DNA from: Reticulitermes speratus
Lineage: Eukaryota; Arthropoda; Insecta; Blattodea; Rhinotermitidae
Direction: 5' to 3'
Length of the DNA stretch: 64,000 bases
Assembly (NCBI GenBank): GCA_021186555.1
Contig: JAJKFL010000427.1
Location: 18,004,505 to 18,068,504, forward strand
Below the pieces are notes generated by a model. That model searched no databases. It was not told the DNA's origin and saw nothing but the letters and a program-made list of their open reading frames with translations. Made by a program: the position numbers and the translations under genes. How positions within the stretch are numbered: the first letter of the stretch is position 1; each line of letters opens with the position of its first letter. Shown in pieces: positions 21,291-31,948 of the stretch.

Positions 21291-22694
21291 TAAAATATTT
21301 ATATGGCTGTGGCTACAAGCAGTCTGTAACTTATTCCCCACCCACAGATCCATCCCAATTGTCTGTTCTGCCCATTTGTCATGCCGCTGTTAGCATCGCA
21401 GTAGCTTTGCACCTGCACAATGAATGGCCAGTCACACGCAGTAAAGGTACAAGGTTATAACGTCGATTTGTAATGCCGAAGATTTGATAACCTTGTAATT
21501 TGCTTATTTCTGGGTTTCTCTATTATGTCAAGAATTTTGCTTACGCCCTTTCATAACAAGTCTGTCATTATCGGAATTCACATTTATTTCTAAGTACCAG
21601 ATGAATTATGTGATAATCCCACTCCCCTCCTTATTGCTTCCCCTCGGTTCCCTGGTGGTGAAACGCTGTGCTGAGCACCGCTAATGAAGTGCGTGACACA
21701 CTCACGTTATTATAAATTATGTTTCTGTCACAACCATAATGCGGCAATATACAGCGTGTTTCTACATTCAGTGTCCCATTAAATAACCCTTTAATACCTG
21801 AAATTCGTCTCTACCAACTGAAGCATACGGTATATTTCACTGCCCTTTACTGCTGCCATCTTCTATTCTTCAGTCAGCTATTGTGCAACGTCACCACCAA
21901 CGAAAGACAGTACAACAAACCAATAAACAATGCCCTACCTAGACTACCAACCTACATGGCGTCACATTTCAGAAAATTACAGACATCAGCGTACCGTCTT
22001 TGAATCCTGTTTCACTAATGTGAGCAAAGTTTCGCGAATTGAAATTAACAGCCTGTTTGCAAATGGAAATTATGACACTTTGTTTAAAAACAACTGCTAA
22101 TATTGATGTCTATACGTCCATCAACGAATGAATAAACGAAGATTTTTCCAAACCTGTCTACCCCGCCCCCTTTCATCCCCAGTGCCACAACACTAGCCAC
22201 AATCTCTTTCTCACTTTGCGTCCTGGGAGTTTGTTTTATTATTTTGTTAAGGCAGAAAAAATTGTGAGCTGTTGACAGAGGGGAATGAGAATTGGAGGAG
22301 TGGGGGGAGGAGGAGTCCATCTTGTACTCCCTCTGTTCTTGTTCATTCTTTCGTTGACGCAAGTAGACCTACAATTACAAACAACTTTAATCCAACTAAC
22401 ACTTGCAATATTCTGCGCTACGGACAATCAATTTAGCACGGAGTCAACGCTATAGCAGTGGGCATTTACTTGTAATGTTGTTCATGAAAAACACCAACGC
22501 CACACCAGAGCCACGGTGTTTGCTGCTTTGCACATTCTACTCCAAATGGATTTCTGACCACTAACGGATTTTCAGCACAAGTAAACAGTAGACTGTAACT
22601 TTTGTAGTCAAATTGCTTGCAATGAGAAATTCACAGAGGCGATTTTGAACAAACGTTTTTCAAATGCTAACGATGCGAAGGAAACATTTTGTCG
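21291..22694. other. No recognisable feature
   Basis: I see no coding or repeat signal. Confidence 0.45.
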
Positions 22695-22885
22695 TTCTGT
22701 ACTCCGGCGTTTAAAGTCTGGTTTCTAACTGCGAAGACCGGAGTTCAGTTTCCGATAACTTCATGTGAAATTCCTAGCTCACAAATTGGCACTGAACCTT
22801 TGTTTTCTCGCATTTCTTCGGTTTTTCCGCACTTATTTCCATTCCATCATTGCACCTTACTCATCTATTGCCCTAACCAGGCAGC
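22695..22885 (+). mobile_element. tRNA-derived SINE (family C-like), degenerate
   Basis: B-box-like GGAGTTCAGTTTCCG at about 22740, followed about 60 bp later by a pyrimidine-rich body (TTCTTCGGTTTTTCCGCAC, CCATTCCATCATTGCACC) like that at 14945 and 39.1 kb. Confidence 0.5.
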
Positions 22886-23027
22886 ACAATGCAGCACAAT
22901 GTCACATCGTAGGTTTTTAAGGTCTTTAAGACCGACACTTGGCTAGTTACAGTGTAAGAAATTTACGTTTTTGATATGCGGAATATTTAATGAAATTTAA
23001 AAACAACCAAGTATCTTCTTGGACTTT

Positions 23028-23074
23028 TGACCCTTGAAGATGGGACCCATTCTTTGTCCCGAAACGTCGGTGAA
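23028..23074 (+). ncRNA. Degenerate hammerhead, family 2
   Basis: Stem II GGGAC..GTCCC (5 bp), GAAA, ACGT, cleavage triplet GTC, then GGTGA. The CTGANGA box reads CTTGAAGA (one extra base), and ACC upstream can pair with GGT downstream. Likely an inactive relic of the family at 38.1 kb. Confidence 0.5.
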
Positions 23075-23109
23075 CAATTACCACAAGCCGCCTCGTAATA
23101 TCTCAGAAG

Positions 23110-23499
23110 AACGCAGATCTCATCCTTATAGTATTTGATGTTTCACGAATCTGAAGCCTTCTACTATGAATATGAAAATACTGTGCTCTTCAGAAGTGTT
23201 GATAACCATCTACCAGACTGTAAGGTGGCAACCTCAGAACACTACAGTGTGAAACTATCACGTGCGTGGTTTTTTTACAAACAACGATATAGTACCGATC
23301 AGTCAACTTCTGCGCGATCGTGGAATAACGCCTCACATGTCATGCCTTTAGGGATGCGTGGTTCTAGAAAACGAAGGCTTTAGGTAACTAAATAATTTGA
23401 GTAGCAAATGTAATAAAGAATGTGGCCTATTGAGCAGCTTCCACAATTTGGGCTTTTTGTCAGACATTAGGCTTATGTATTACAGTGATCAAATTAAGA
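23110..23499. other. No recognisable feature
   Basis: I see no coding or repeat signal. Confidence 0.45.
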
Positions 23500-23815
23500 T
23501 AGATGAGATGGACAAGGGTGTAGTACGCATGTAAGCAATGACAAAAGAATACAACGTTTTGTTTCGAAACCCAGAAGAGAAGAGAGATCACGTGCAGAAC
23601 CTAGATGTAGGTGGGAGGATAATATTAAAATGGACTTTAAGGAACGTGTGGAGGTGTGGAATGGATTAATGTAACAGAGGGTATGGGTCAATGGTAGGCT
23701 TTTGTGAGCACGGTAATGAACATTTACGTTCCATGAAAAAGGTAACTTCTTGAGTAACTGAGGAACTTCATTAATTCCTCAAGAAGGACTTTGCTTCATG
23801 GAGTAAATTACAGCA
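23500..23815 (+). mobile_element. LINE ORF end plus 3' UTR, 5'-truncated
   Basis: Residual frames give MRWTRV near the start, CRWEDNIKMDFKE in the middle and VMNIYVP before the stop, then the 3' UTR block CTCAAGAAGGACTTTGCTTC. This is the C-terminal end of a non-LTR retrotransposon polyprotein downstream of the reverse transcriptase. Several frame changes and stops. Confidence 0.72.
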
Positions 23816-23864
23816 TACTGCATAATATTAAACGCTATGAAAACTGAACCAAATCTAAATAATA

Positions 23865-24060
23865 CACAGTAACTCATTTCATGCCTCGCAGACAACACAT
23901 TTCTTAATAACGATTAGCCATTACTGTTTAGGGAAATAGGATTTAACCCTGTTCATAATGAGAGTCGTTCAGACACGTGTATACACCGTATGGGCAAGAT
24001 GATAAGCGTCTAAATGTTATAGAATGTGTTGTATTTAGCTAACACTGTGCGATGAAAGAC
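23865..24060 (+). repeat. Dispersed repeat family C copy
   Basis: Shares the CCTCGCAGACAACACA, TTACTGTTTAGGGAAATAGG and ACCGTATGGGCAAGATGA landmarks with 10935 and 63838. Confidence 0.6.
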
Positions 24061-24092
24061 TTACCAAGAGAGTTAAGCCTGACTGATTAAAC

Positions 24093-24459
24093 CAGTGTTT
24101 CCTAACCGGTATTCCCCGAGAAAACATGAAATAAATAAATAAACAAAAATTTTGAAATGCAGTGAAAAATTACAAATAACCCTCGCTATTATATTCACTT
24201 TGGATGTGAATTTATTTTATGTTTAAGTAAACTTTATTGTGTTTAAATAATTTGAAAAGAGATTAGATGATTAAAAAACATACAGGAAAAAATGCTTCAC
24301 ACACACACAAACTCATACATTTTTTTGACAAAAATTCAGCTGTCGAACTGGGCTCGCCGCCATCAAGTTGTTGCCTGTAAAAGGTTTCTTATGTAGGAGT
24401 TCCTGGGGGTAAGAAAAATTGTTTTAGGGGTCCGTCCATAAAAAAGTTGCGAAAAACTG
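24093..24459. mobile_element. Non-autonomous hAT element with exact 8-bp duplication
   Basis: 367 bp bounded by CAGTGTTTCCTAACC at the left and, read inward from the right, CAGTTTTTCGCAACTTTT. It is flanked on both sides by GATTAAAC (24085-24092 and 24460-24467), the 8-bp duplication of hAT transposons. The interior is A/T-rich with no transposase frame. Confidence 0.85.
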
Positions 24460-24684
24460 GATTAAACTAAAAAATTCTTAGACTAATTAAATAAACATTC
24501 ATCGAAATCCCTGTTAACACATCGCGGAATTTCGATACCATATAATATTCGCCATTGCTCCTACCCTGAACCATTTTTATCCATTTCTGATCATTAGACC
24601 TTTTTAATATTATTATTTAAAATATTATGTAATGGAAGTCTTCGATTTTCATCTCGATTCAAAAAATATTTAAGATTTTTACAT

Positions 24685-24953
24685 CCTTTTTGTGGTGCCA
24701 CAGGCCAACTCAGACCTAGGCTGCCTCATTTTTGAGGTTTCTAGGGGGGACACACGATCAGACACACAAACACACACACCAAGTAGGACTCCTCGGAACA
24801 AGTGATCAGCTCGTCGCAGAGGCCGCTACCTACACAACACACAACAAACACAAGAGACGAACATCCATGACCTCAGTGGGATTCGAACCGGCAATACCAG
24901 CAATGGAACAGCAGCAGACCTACGCCTTAGAACGCACGGCCACCGAGATCGGC
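24685..24953 (-). mobile_element. SINE family B, full length
   Basis: Minus-strand copy: GGTGCCACAGGCC near the tail, body blocks GGACTCCTCGGAACAAGTGA and CTACACAACACACAACAAAC, inverted B-box GGGATTCGAACCGG and head end GGCCACCGAGATCGG. Diverged from the younger copies. Confidence 0.82.
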
Positions 24954-25459
24954 GATATTTATATTTCCTTGCCAAAATTTTGTGTATGTCTCTTATATCC
25001 TTATGCCAAAGAATTTTTGTAATTCTTGGGTTTGCTCATACGGTTCGTAACATGTGATGTCTTTCAGCCCTAACCTGGGGGACAGTCCAGTGTTAACCAT
25101 ATGCTGCTGCTTAGCTAATACATATTGGATGCGCTTAATATGAGAAGAGAACCTGCCTGTAAAATATATATGCGTAAATGTGTTTCGAAGTGTTTCCATT
25201 AGGGTTTCTAGAATTACAGAATATTCGAACTTCTAGGAACGACAGCAGCTGGAGACCTCTGGAGTGATGACTGTGAGTTGAGGCCAGTAAGTTCCTTCCG
25301 CACCATATATCATGTCAGCTCAGACAGGGTTTAAACCTGCACAGCGTAGGGGTAACTATATATAACACCTACTTGAAGATTATGATTCTGCTCACACAGT
25401 GTTCTTTTGTGTCTCATGACTCCGAAGAATTGGAATTATTTCTCTTAACAGCAGTCAAC
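24954..25459. other. Mostly unassigned
   Basis: No coding signal. The last 150 bp may be the far end of the inverted family C copy that follows. Confidence 0.4.
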
Positions 25460-25575
25460 CTTTGTTCGTTGTAATGGAGATGGTTTGTGTTTTTGTGACA
25501 TATAAAGTGAAATTTTACGGTTAATGCAGATGAACTTGAGTCTTTGAAAAATTAACTGAATGTATTTTACTATAC
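25460..25575 (-). repeat. Dispersed repeat family C fragment
   Basis: TTGTAATGGAGATGG.TTGTG and AATGCAGATGAACTTGAGTC match the inverted copy at 20640. Confidence 0.45.
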
Positions 25576-25587
25576 CCTACAGAAAGC

Positions 25588-25817
25588 CGATTTTGGTGGC
25601 CGCGCGGTTTAAGGCGTGGCTCGCTTGCTGGGGTTGCGGGTTCGAATCCTACGGGGGCTTGCATGTCTGTTTGTTGTGTTTTGTGTTGTCAGGTAGAGGT
25701 CTCTTCGTTGGGTCGATCACTCGTCCGGAAGAGTCTTACCGAGTGTGGTGTGTCTGAGTGTGATTCCGAAAAATGAGGAGGCCTAGGCCCAGGAGGGCTG
25801 TCGAGTCCTGAAAAAAT
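25588..25817 (+). mobile_element. SINE family B, full length
   Basis: A-box region TGGCCGCGCGGTTTAAGG, B-box GGTTCGAATCC, body GGTAGAGGTCTCTTCG .. TACCGAGTGTGGTGTGTC, and 3' end GGGCTGTCGAGTCCTG followed by an A-run. Confidence 0.88.
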
Positions 25818-25826
25818 ACCCTAAAG

Positions 25827-26234
25827 CAGTAGTTCCCAGTATGCTCCGCGACCAGATTCTAGGGGATCCGATGATAAATTTCTGTAATCCTTGCTTCGAA
25901 GTCGTTTCTTAATTAAAGGAATCGTGTTTTGTTAAAAATAATCGAGGAACTTCATCAATTGTCGATATGTTTACTTCGTGTGACCTTAGAATATCTAATT
26001 AAGAAAGCCCTCTACCCACAAAGCGAGCGGCAATCAGTATAATTAAAGTCAAATAATGCAGAGCATTGTTACGTATGCTACTGGTATATATTCGTAGCTA
26101 TAGTTCTGAGATGTAAATTTTTAATTTTGGGTACCTGTCATCCGGAGACTATATTTACGTGAGGATGTGAGGATCCATGGTCGTTTTTCGAAGCCAAAGT
26201 GGGTCCGCGAGCAAAAACAATTTGGGAAACACTG
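25827..26234. mobile_element. Non-autonomous hAT element inserted at a SINE tail
   Basis: 408 bp bounded by CAGTAGTTCCCAG and, inverted at the right, CAGTGTTTCCCAAATTG. It is flanked by CCCTAAAG at 25819-25826 and 26235-26242, an exact 8-bp duplication. The left copy abuts the A-run of the SINE ending at 25817. No transposase frame. Confidence 0.88.
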
Positions 26235-26469
26235 CCCTAAAGTGCTTATCAGTCAGTGTTCATTAGGCCTGTACATTCTACATTGTCCTGTCTTCTGTTT
26301 TATGTTATAAGCAATTCTAAAAAACACTCTGTTTTTCCTTTCCTTCAGATTTCACGAATTGGGGCCACTAAGCTTCTCTGATTTTCAGTTACCCCCTTTA
26401 TATGGATCCTTGTGTCAGCTGGTTCTACGTGTTTTGTTTTATCTGACTATCCTCTGATAATATTAAAGT

Positions 26470-26770
26470 AATAAAAGTAAAGGCAACATTGTCTCCATCC
26501 ACGCTGTGAAAGCATATATTGGAAGAGGAGGTACATCTCCACTCATTCTTAACCTCGGCAGCAGATGGAGGTAAGTGGTCAACTTCACGCCCCGGCCGCT
26601 TTACCAGCGGTAAAGAACACCGGTACCCTTTGAATAGGAGGCTGGGTGGGCCCCAGAGTCGGTCAGAACGTTTTGAAGGAGAGAAAATTTATTTGCCCCT
26701 GCCCGGATTGAAAACCCGTACCGTCCAGCCCGTAGTCTAGTTGCTATACCGAATGCGCTATACGGGCTCC
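26470..26770 (-). mobile_element. SINE family A, full length
   Basis: Minus-strand copy: AAAGTAAAGGCAACATTG tail, CACGCCCCGGCCGCTTTACC body, head with the B-box region altered and ACCGAATGCGCTATACGGGC at the end. Confidence 0.82.
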
Positions 26771-27468
26771 ATTGACGTAATAGTAACAATAATATGAAAT
26801 GTGATGGAGACTATTCATACAATTGCAATGAAATCCATGGCAGATTCGTCAGGAGTCCAACACTAGTCTATAAATAATAAAGAATGAATAAATGGATGAC
26901 ATGCGATTTTATGAAATTATCTTTTAATTGTGTGACTGTTTAGCCAGCGTTTTAATAGATCACGCAATACTTGTGTCTGCTGTGGATGTTATCCAAATTA
27001 ACAGCATTGTATTGTATCGTGATTGTATTCAAAATGTCGCAGACTCACAAGCGATCACCATCTCATTATCGCTTTAGAATTCGACTGTACCAGTAGTATA
27101 AGAAATTAATTACAACATAAATGACACAATTTTTCGTATCATAATTTCGCTTTATTTATAATGAACGTATTCAGTTCAGTTTACTTAACAATACGCAGTC
27201 GAAATTCATATTACAGTATATTATGATATAGGTAGCGAGCGAGCCCTATTCATTATGACTTGACATGAATATGTTGTTGCATTGCATTGGTGGTCCCCTG
27301 CTAATTGCAGCAAAGTGGAGCTGAGAGCCATCATTTACAAACCTCTGATGCAACATTGCGGAACTCCATATCGGGTCAAATCACAGCCATCCCGCACCAC
27401 TTTGTTACTGCATTAATATTCTCTCATCCCACAATGCCTGATATTCATATAAATAACATACTGTGAAA
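26771..27468. other. No recognisable feature
   Basis: I see no coding or repeat signal. Confidence 0.45.
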
Positions 27469-27470
27469 TA

Positions 27471-27654
27471 CAGTCGAACCCTGTTATAACGACATCGGTT
27501 TATGCGAAACCTCGTCTATAACGTCAGATATTCTGTGGTACAAATTAATTCCTCACTGTTAACCATAACTTTATACTCCTCGGTTAGAGAGACACCCGTT
27601 TATAACGACACAAAATATCAGTCCCTTTCGTGACGTTATAACCGAGTTCGACTG
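27471..27654. mobile_element. pogo/Tigger-type MITE
   Basis: 184 bp with terminal inverted repeats CAGTCGAACCCTGTTATAAC and (read inward at right) CAGTCGAACTCGGTTATAAC, flanked by TA on both sides (27469-27470, 27655-27656). The terminus style and TA target fit the pogo branch of Tc1/mariner. No coding capacity. Confidence 0.83.
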
Positions 27655-27656
27655 TA

Positions 27657-27883
27657 TTTCAATTTCTACCTCACAGCACCCGTCCAGACCGGCCCTGGGG
27701 CCCACCCAGCCTCCTATACAATGGGTACTGGGTCTCTTTCCCGGGGGTAAAGCGGCCGGGGCGTGGTGTTGACCACCCACCCTCATCTAGTGCCAGGGGT
27801 AAAGAAAGAGTAGAGCTATACCTCTACTCCCCCTCTGGGCCTTCATGGCCCGTTCTAGGGAGAACTTTACGTTTTTTACCTCA
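27657..27883 (+). mobile_element. SINE family A, head missing
   Basis: Begins in the body (CGTCCAGACCGGCCCTGGGG) and continues through the canonical 3' end (CTCTACTCCCCCTCTGGGCC, TTCTAGGGAGAACTTTACG). It abuts the pogo-type MITE within a few bases. Confidence 0.82.
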
Positions 27884-27884
27884 C

Positions 27885-28060
27885 AGAAAACAAACTGCAT
27901 CTCCGTTTATCAGAACCATTGGTGAATGCTGTTGAAGGACATAATCTCTATCCATTGAGGACATATGAGTCTTTAATATATCGTGTGGGCAAAATATAGA
28001 GAGCCTAAATGGTACAGCAGGAGATACATGTAGTTACGTGTGTGCGTCAAACATTTAAAA
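27885..28060 (+). repeat. Dispersed repeat family C copy
   Basis: CCTCACAGAAAACAAACTGC, GTGAATGCTGTTGAAGGACA and CGTGTGGGCAAAATATAGAG match the landmarks at 10935 and 63838. Confidence 0.62.
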
Positions 28061-28546
28061 ATAATGCGCCGTCCAGTTGGAGCTCTTATCAAGGGACTGC
28101 CATATCTGATGATAATAGTGACAAAATCAGCGATCTAAATGTCAAATAGTGCGTCTGATGTCGAGAAAAACGTCTCCATTAACTTAGGAAGTAGTCGGAC
28201 GGATGAGACACTGGAATGTTGTATTAAGGCCGTTCCATAAGGACTGATAACGTTTGAGGGTTTAGTGTGTGTGTGGTGCCTTTTATGTTGCTTATGCCTC
28301 TTATATTGTTAATGTTTATTTAGCGACACTATCAGTAACTTAGACTAGTATATAGTGCCGTTTGGTTAGTGAATAAAGCATAGGAAGGCATGTTGATGGG
28401 GTGGTCATTGCGTTTGGAGGGCCTGAGGAATACCACGCCAATTCTTAATATTAATATCCGGTCTGGGAGCCGAGATTTAAGTTTGGACTTTACGAATACA
28501 AACCAGGAATATCACACGCTTTCACCGATCCGTTTGACGAGCCGTT
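28061..28546. other. No recognisable feature
   Basis: I see no coding or repeat signal. Confidence 0.45.
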
Positions 28547-29206
28547 AGTGTTTAACAGTTTGTGTAACGGCCGTGTCAGAGTCTCGGGCTGCACAGTTGT
28601 ACATACGTCGGCAGTGTTTAACAGTTTGTGTAACGGCCGTGTCAGAGTCTCGGGCTGCACAGTTGTACATACGTCGGCAGTGTTTAACAGTTTGTGTAAC
28701 GGCCGTGTCAGAGTCTCGGGCTGCACAGTTGTACATACGTCGACAGTGTTTAACAATTTGTGTAACGGCCGTGTCAGAGTCTCGGGCTGCACAGTTGTAC
28801 ATACGTCGGCAGTGTTTAACAGTTTGTGTAACGGCCGTGTCAGAGTCTCGGGCTGCACAGTTGTACGTACGTCGGCAGTGTTTAACAGTTTGTGTAACGG
28901 CCGTGTCAGAGTCTCGGGCTGCACAGTTGTACATACGTCGGCAGTGTTTAACAGTTTGTGTAACGGCCGTGTCAGAGTCTCGGGCTGCACAGTTGTACAT
29001 ACGTCGGCAGTGTTTAACAGTTTGTGTAACGGCCGTGTCAGAGTCTCGGGCTGCACAGTTGTACATACGTCGGCAGTGTTTAACAGTTTGTGTAACGGCC
29101 GTGTCAGAGTCTCGGGCTGCACAGTTGTACATACGTCGGCAGTGTTTAACAGTTTGTGTAACGGCCGTGTCAGAGTCTCGGGCTGCACAGTTGTACATAC
29201 GCCACC
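28547..29206. repeat. 66-bp minisatellite, ten copies
   Basis: Ten head-to-tail copies of a 66-bp unit containing GTGTTTAACAGTTTGTGTAA, CGGCCGTGTCAGAGTCTCGG and GCTGCACAGTTGTACATACG. Copies are almost identical, with single substitutions in a few units, so amplification is recent. 66 is divisible by 3, so frames stay open on both strands (up to 271 residues, 22-residue repeats such as CTTVQPETLTRPLHK). The same property in several frames at once argues against coding. Confidence 0.95.
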
Positions 29207-29490
29207 AGCGTAGTTGGTACAGCGACTAGCCATGGACTGGGCGGTCCGGGTTCGAATCTCGTCAAGTGCAAGAGATTTTTTTCTTACACAGAAAGAAGTC
29301 CACAACTGTTCTGCGGCCCACCCAGGCTCCTATTCGAAGAGTACCTATGTATTTACTGCTGGTGAAGCGGCCGGGGCGTGAAGTTGACCACTTACCTCAA
29401 TCTAGTGCCGAGGTTAAGTATGAGCGGAGATATACCTCTGCTCCCCGTATAGGACTTCACGGCGTGGACAGCGACAATTTTACCTTTTTT
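29207..29490 (+). mobile_element. SINE family A, full length
   Basis: The head follows the minisatellite directly (AGCGTAGTTGGTACAGCGAC, B-box GGGTTCGAATCTCG), then TCCACAACTG, GGTGAAGCGGCCGGGGC, ATCTAGTGCCGAGGTTAAG and CACGGCGTGGACAGCGAC, ending in a T-rich stretch. Confidence 0.85.
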
Positions 29491-29494
29491 TAAA

Positions 29495-30812
29495 CCCGGT
29501 TAGAATATGAGGCATATTTCCTAATTCCTCCAGGAGACGCTGAGCTGAGTGCCGAACTGTAATTCGTCGTCCCCATTCTCTGTCCCTTTAACACAACAAC
29601 CGAACCTTCCTCTCATTTAAACATCTCGGACCGCCACTAGCGCCATGTTTTCTCTTATCGGCTGCACAGTTAGAGTGGTTGTGTAACAGGCATACAAACA
29701 CCGGCAGGCGTGGTAGAAAGTCTACTATAACCAGCCCAAAGCGCTTGTTGTCAGGGTAGTTTATCAGCATTTGTATAAACAGAATGACTACACGACTGAA
29801 GGGAAACGTAGGGAAGTTATAACATTTCGAGGGACATGTGGAAGGGGTCAAGTTATAGTTCTTTTCATGGCACCATTAAAGCAGAGCGGCGTTCTGGAAT
29901 TGCAGGGCTGTAGCAGCAAGCCACAGCACGGTGTCATCAACACTGAAAACGGGATTAGTTATAATGCACTATGAAAGCTTTTAACCCAGTTTGTGTTTAC
30001 GGCCTTGTAATGCAGTTACATTTAACTGCATTTTATCATGATTCTGTCACATCAATTCTTACAGTTCCCACACTACAAATTGCTTTAAACGTGGCAGGTG
30101 CCAACGTTTGATCTCATAACACTTTATTTTATTACGTACGTGATAGAGTTAATTCCTCAACGAAATTCATGTTTTATAAAAGAAATGTAATGGATTTTGA
30201 ACTTAGTTCTCGGAACGTTTTTCAGTTCAAAGGAAATAAAAACATTCCGATAAATCTTGCTTCTTTCCTTGTCACACAAAAATGCAACAAGGCTTCGTCA
30301 CTATCACAGAGACGCTACTGCGCTAACTTGAAAACATTTTGTAAAAAAAGTGTAATGAAACAGGTGTTTAGGTTGGCAGCATTTTAAAATATATCTCCGA
30401 GCAGTTTGGCTCAGCGGTACTGCTTCCGAGTTGTACTAGTTTTTGAGTCTTTCTCAAGATGCCTTCTGATTTCAAATTCGGTTTCGTTTTACGTCGCTTC
30501 TGTTTCGTTATTCATAAATCACCCTAAAGCTTTCGACAATCTAGTCTGAGTTAGTGAGGGATTATTCACACACACAGTCTACATATGCATATAATTAACT
30601 GCCTCTCTGTCCGTTACGCTCTGTATCTCGACAAGTGGCAATGGCAAAGATTAAGCGTAACAGAGAAGTTGTTTGTGAATTAAAAGGATGATGTTTGTTT
30701 ATGTTGTTATTACCTGAGTGGGTTCAAGTCTGGGAGCTCTCATACTAAAGCTACCGCTAGGATCAAGGGAAAACCCATGCAGTCTTTATCAGAGTCTACT
30801 GTAATGCTATTT
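29495..30812. other. Mostly unassigned; possible tRNA-like A-box
   Basis: No coding signal. At about 30400-30430, GCAGTTTGGCTCAGCGGTAC fits an A-box, but the matching B-box is absent, so no tRNA or SINE is called. Confidence 0.4.
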
Positions 30813-31948
30813 CCGAACCCAGTGGCCGCGCTGTCTAAGGCGTGGGTCTGTGGCCGCTCGCTTGCTGGAATTGTGGGTTCGAGCCGATCCCAGTGGCCGT
30901 GCGGTCTAAGGCGTGGGTCTGTGGCCGCTCGCTTGCTGGAATTGTGGGTTCGAGCCGATCCCAGTGGCCGTGCGGTCTAAGGCGTGGGTCTGTGGCCGCT
31001 CGCTTGCTGGAATTGTGGGTTCGAGCCGATCCCAGTGGCCGCGCTGTCTAAGGCGTGGGTCTGTGGCCGCTCGCTTGCTGGAATTGTGGGTTCGAGCCGA
31101 TCCCAGTGGCCGTGCGGTCTAAGGCGTGGGTCTGTGGCCGCTCGCTTGCTGGAATTGTGGGTTCGAGCCGATCCCAGTGGCCGCGCTGTCTAAGGCGTGG
31201 GTCTGTGGCCGCTCGCTTGCTGGAATTGTGGGTTCGAGCCGATCCCAGTGGCCGCGCTGTCTAAGGCGTGGGTCTGTGGCCGCTCGCTTGCTGGAATTGT
31301 GGGTTCGAGCCGATCCCAGTGGCCGCGCTGTCTAAGGCGTGGGTCTGTGGCCGCTCGCTTGCTGGAATTGTGGGTTCGAGCCGATCCCAGTGGCCGTGCG
31401 GTCTAAGGCGTGGGTCTGTGGCCGCTCGCTTGCTGGAATTGTGGGTTCGAGCCGATCCCAGTGGCCGCGCTGTCTAAGGCGTGGGTCTGTGGCCGCTCGC
31501 TTGCTGGAATTGTGGGTTCGAGCCGATCCCAGTGGCCGCGCTGTCTAAGGCGTGGGTCTGTGGCCGCTCGCTTGCTGGAATTGTGGGTTCGAGCCGATCC
31601 CAGTGGCCGTGCGGTCTAAGGCGTGGGTCTGTGGCCGCTCGCTTGCTGGAATTGTGGGTTCGAGCCGATCCCAGTGGCCGCGCTGTCTAAGGCGTGGGTC
31701 TGTGGCCGCTCGCTTGCTGGAATTGTGGGTTCGAGCCGATCCCAGTGGCCGCGCTGTCTAAGGCGTGGGTCTGTGGCCGCTCGCTTGCTGGAATTGTGGG
31801 TTCGAGCCGATCCCAGTGGCCGCGCTGTCTAAGGCGTGGGTCTGTGGCCGCTCGCTTGCTGGAATTGTGGGTTCGAGCCGATCCCAGTGGCCGCGCTGTC
31901 TAAGGCGTGGGTCTGTGGCCGCTCGCTTGCTGGAATTGTGGGTTCGAG
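30813..31948 (+). repeat. Tandem array of 71-bp tRNA-like SINE heads (16 copies)
   Basis: Sixteen units of exactly 71 bp starting with CCGATCCCAGTGGCCG (first unit CCGAACCC). Each unit is the head of SINE family B: A-box region TGGCCGCGCTGTCTAAGG or TGGCCGTGCGGTCTAAGG, and B-box GGGTTCGAGCC. The SINE body is absent between units, which join right after the B-box. Two linked variants (GCGCTG = C, GTGCGG = T) run C T T C T C C C T C C T C C C C, and the terminal full SINE is T. The units are otherwise nearly identical. 71 is not a multiple of 3, so the many 69-residue overlapping frames are artefacts. Each unit could recruit RNA polymerase III (inference). Confidence 0.95.

Noticed and set aside
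28490-29305. 271-residue minus-strand frame with 22-residue repeats
   Set aside because: It lies over a 66-bp minisatellite; two other registers on the plus strand and one more on the minus are equally open, which is a property of the repeat length.
30813-31948. CRISPR-like array (regular 71-bp spacing)
   Set aside because: Units are contiguous and nearly identical with no unique spacers; the sequence is a tRNA-like SINE head in an animal genome.
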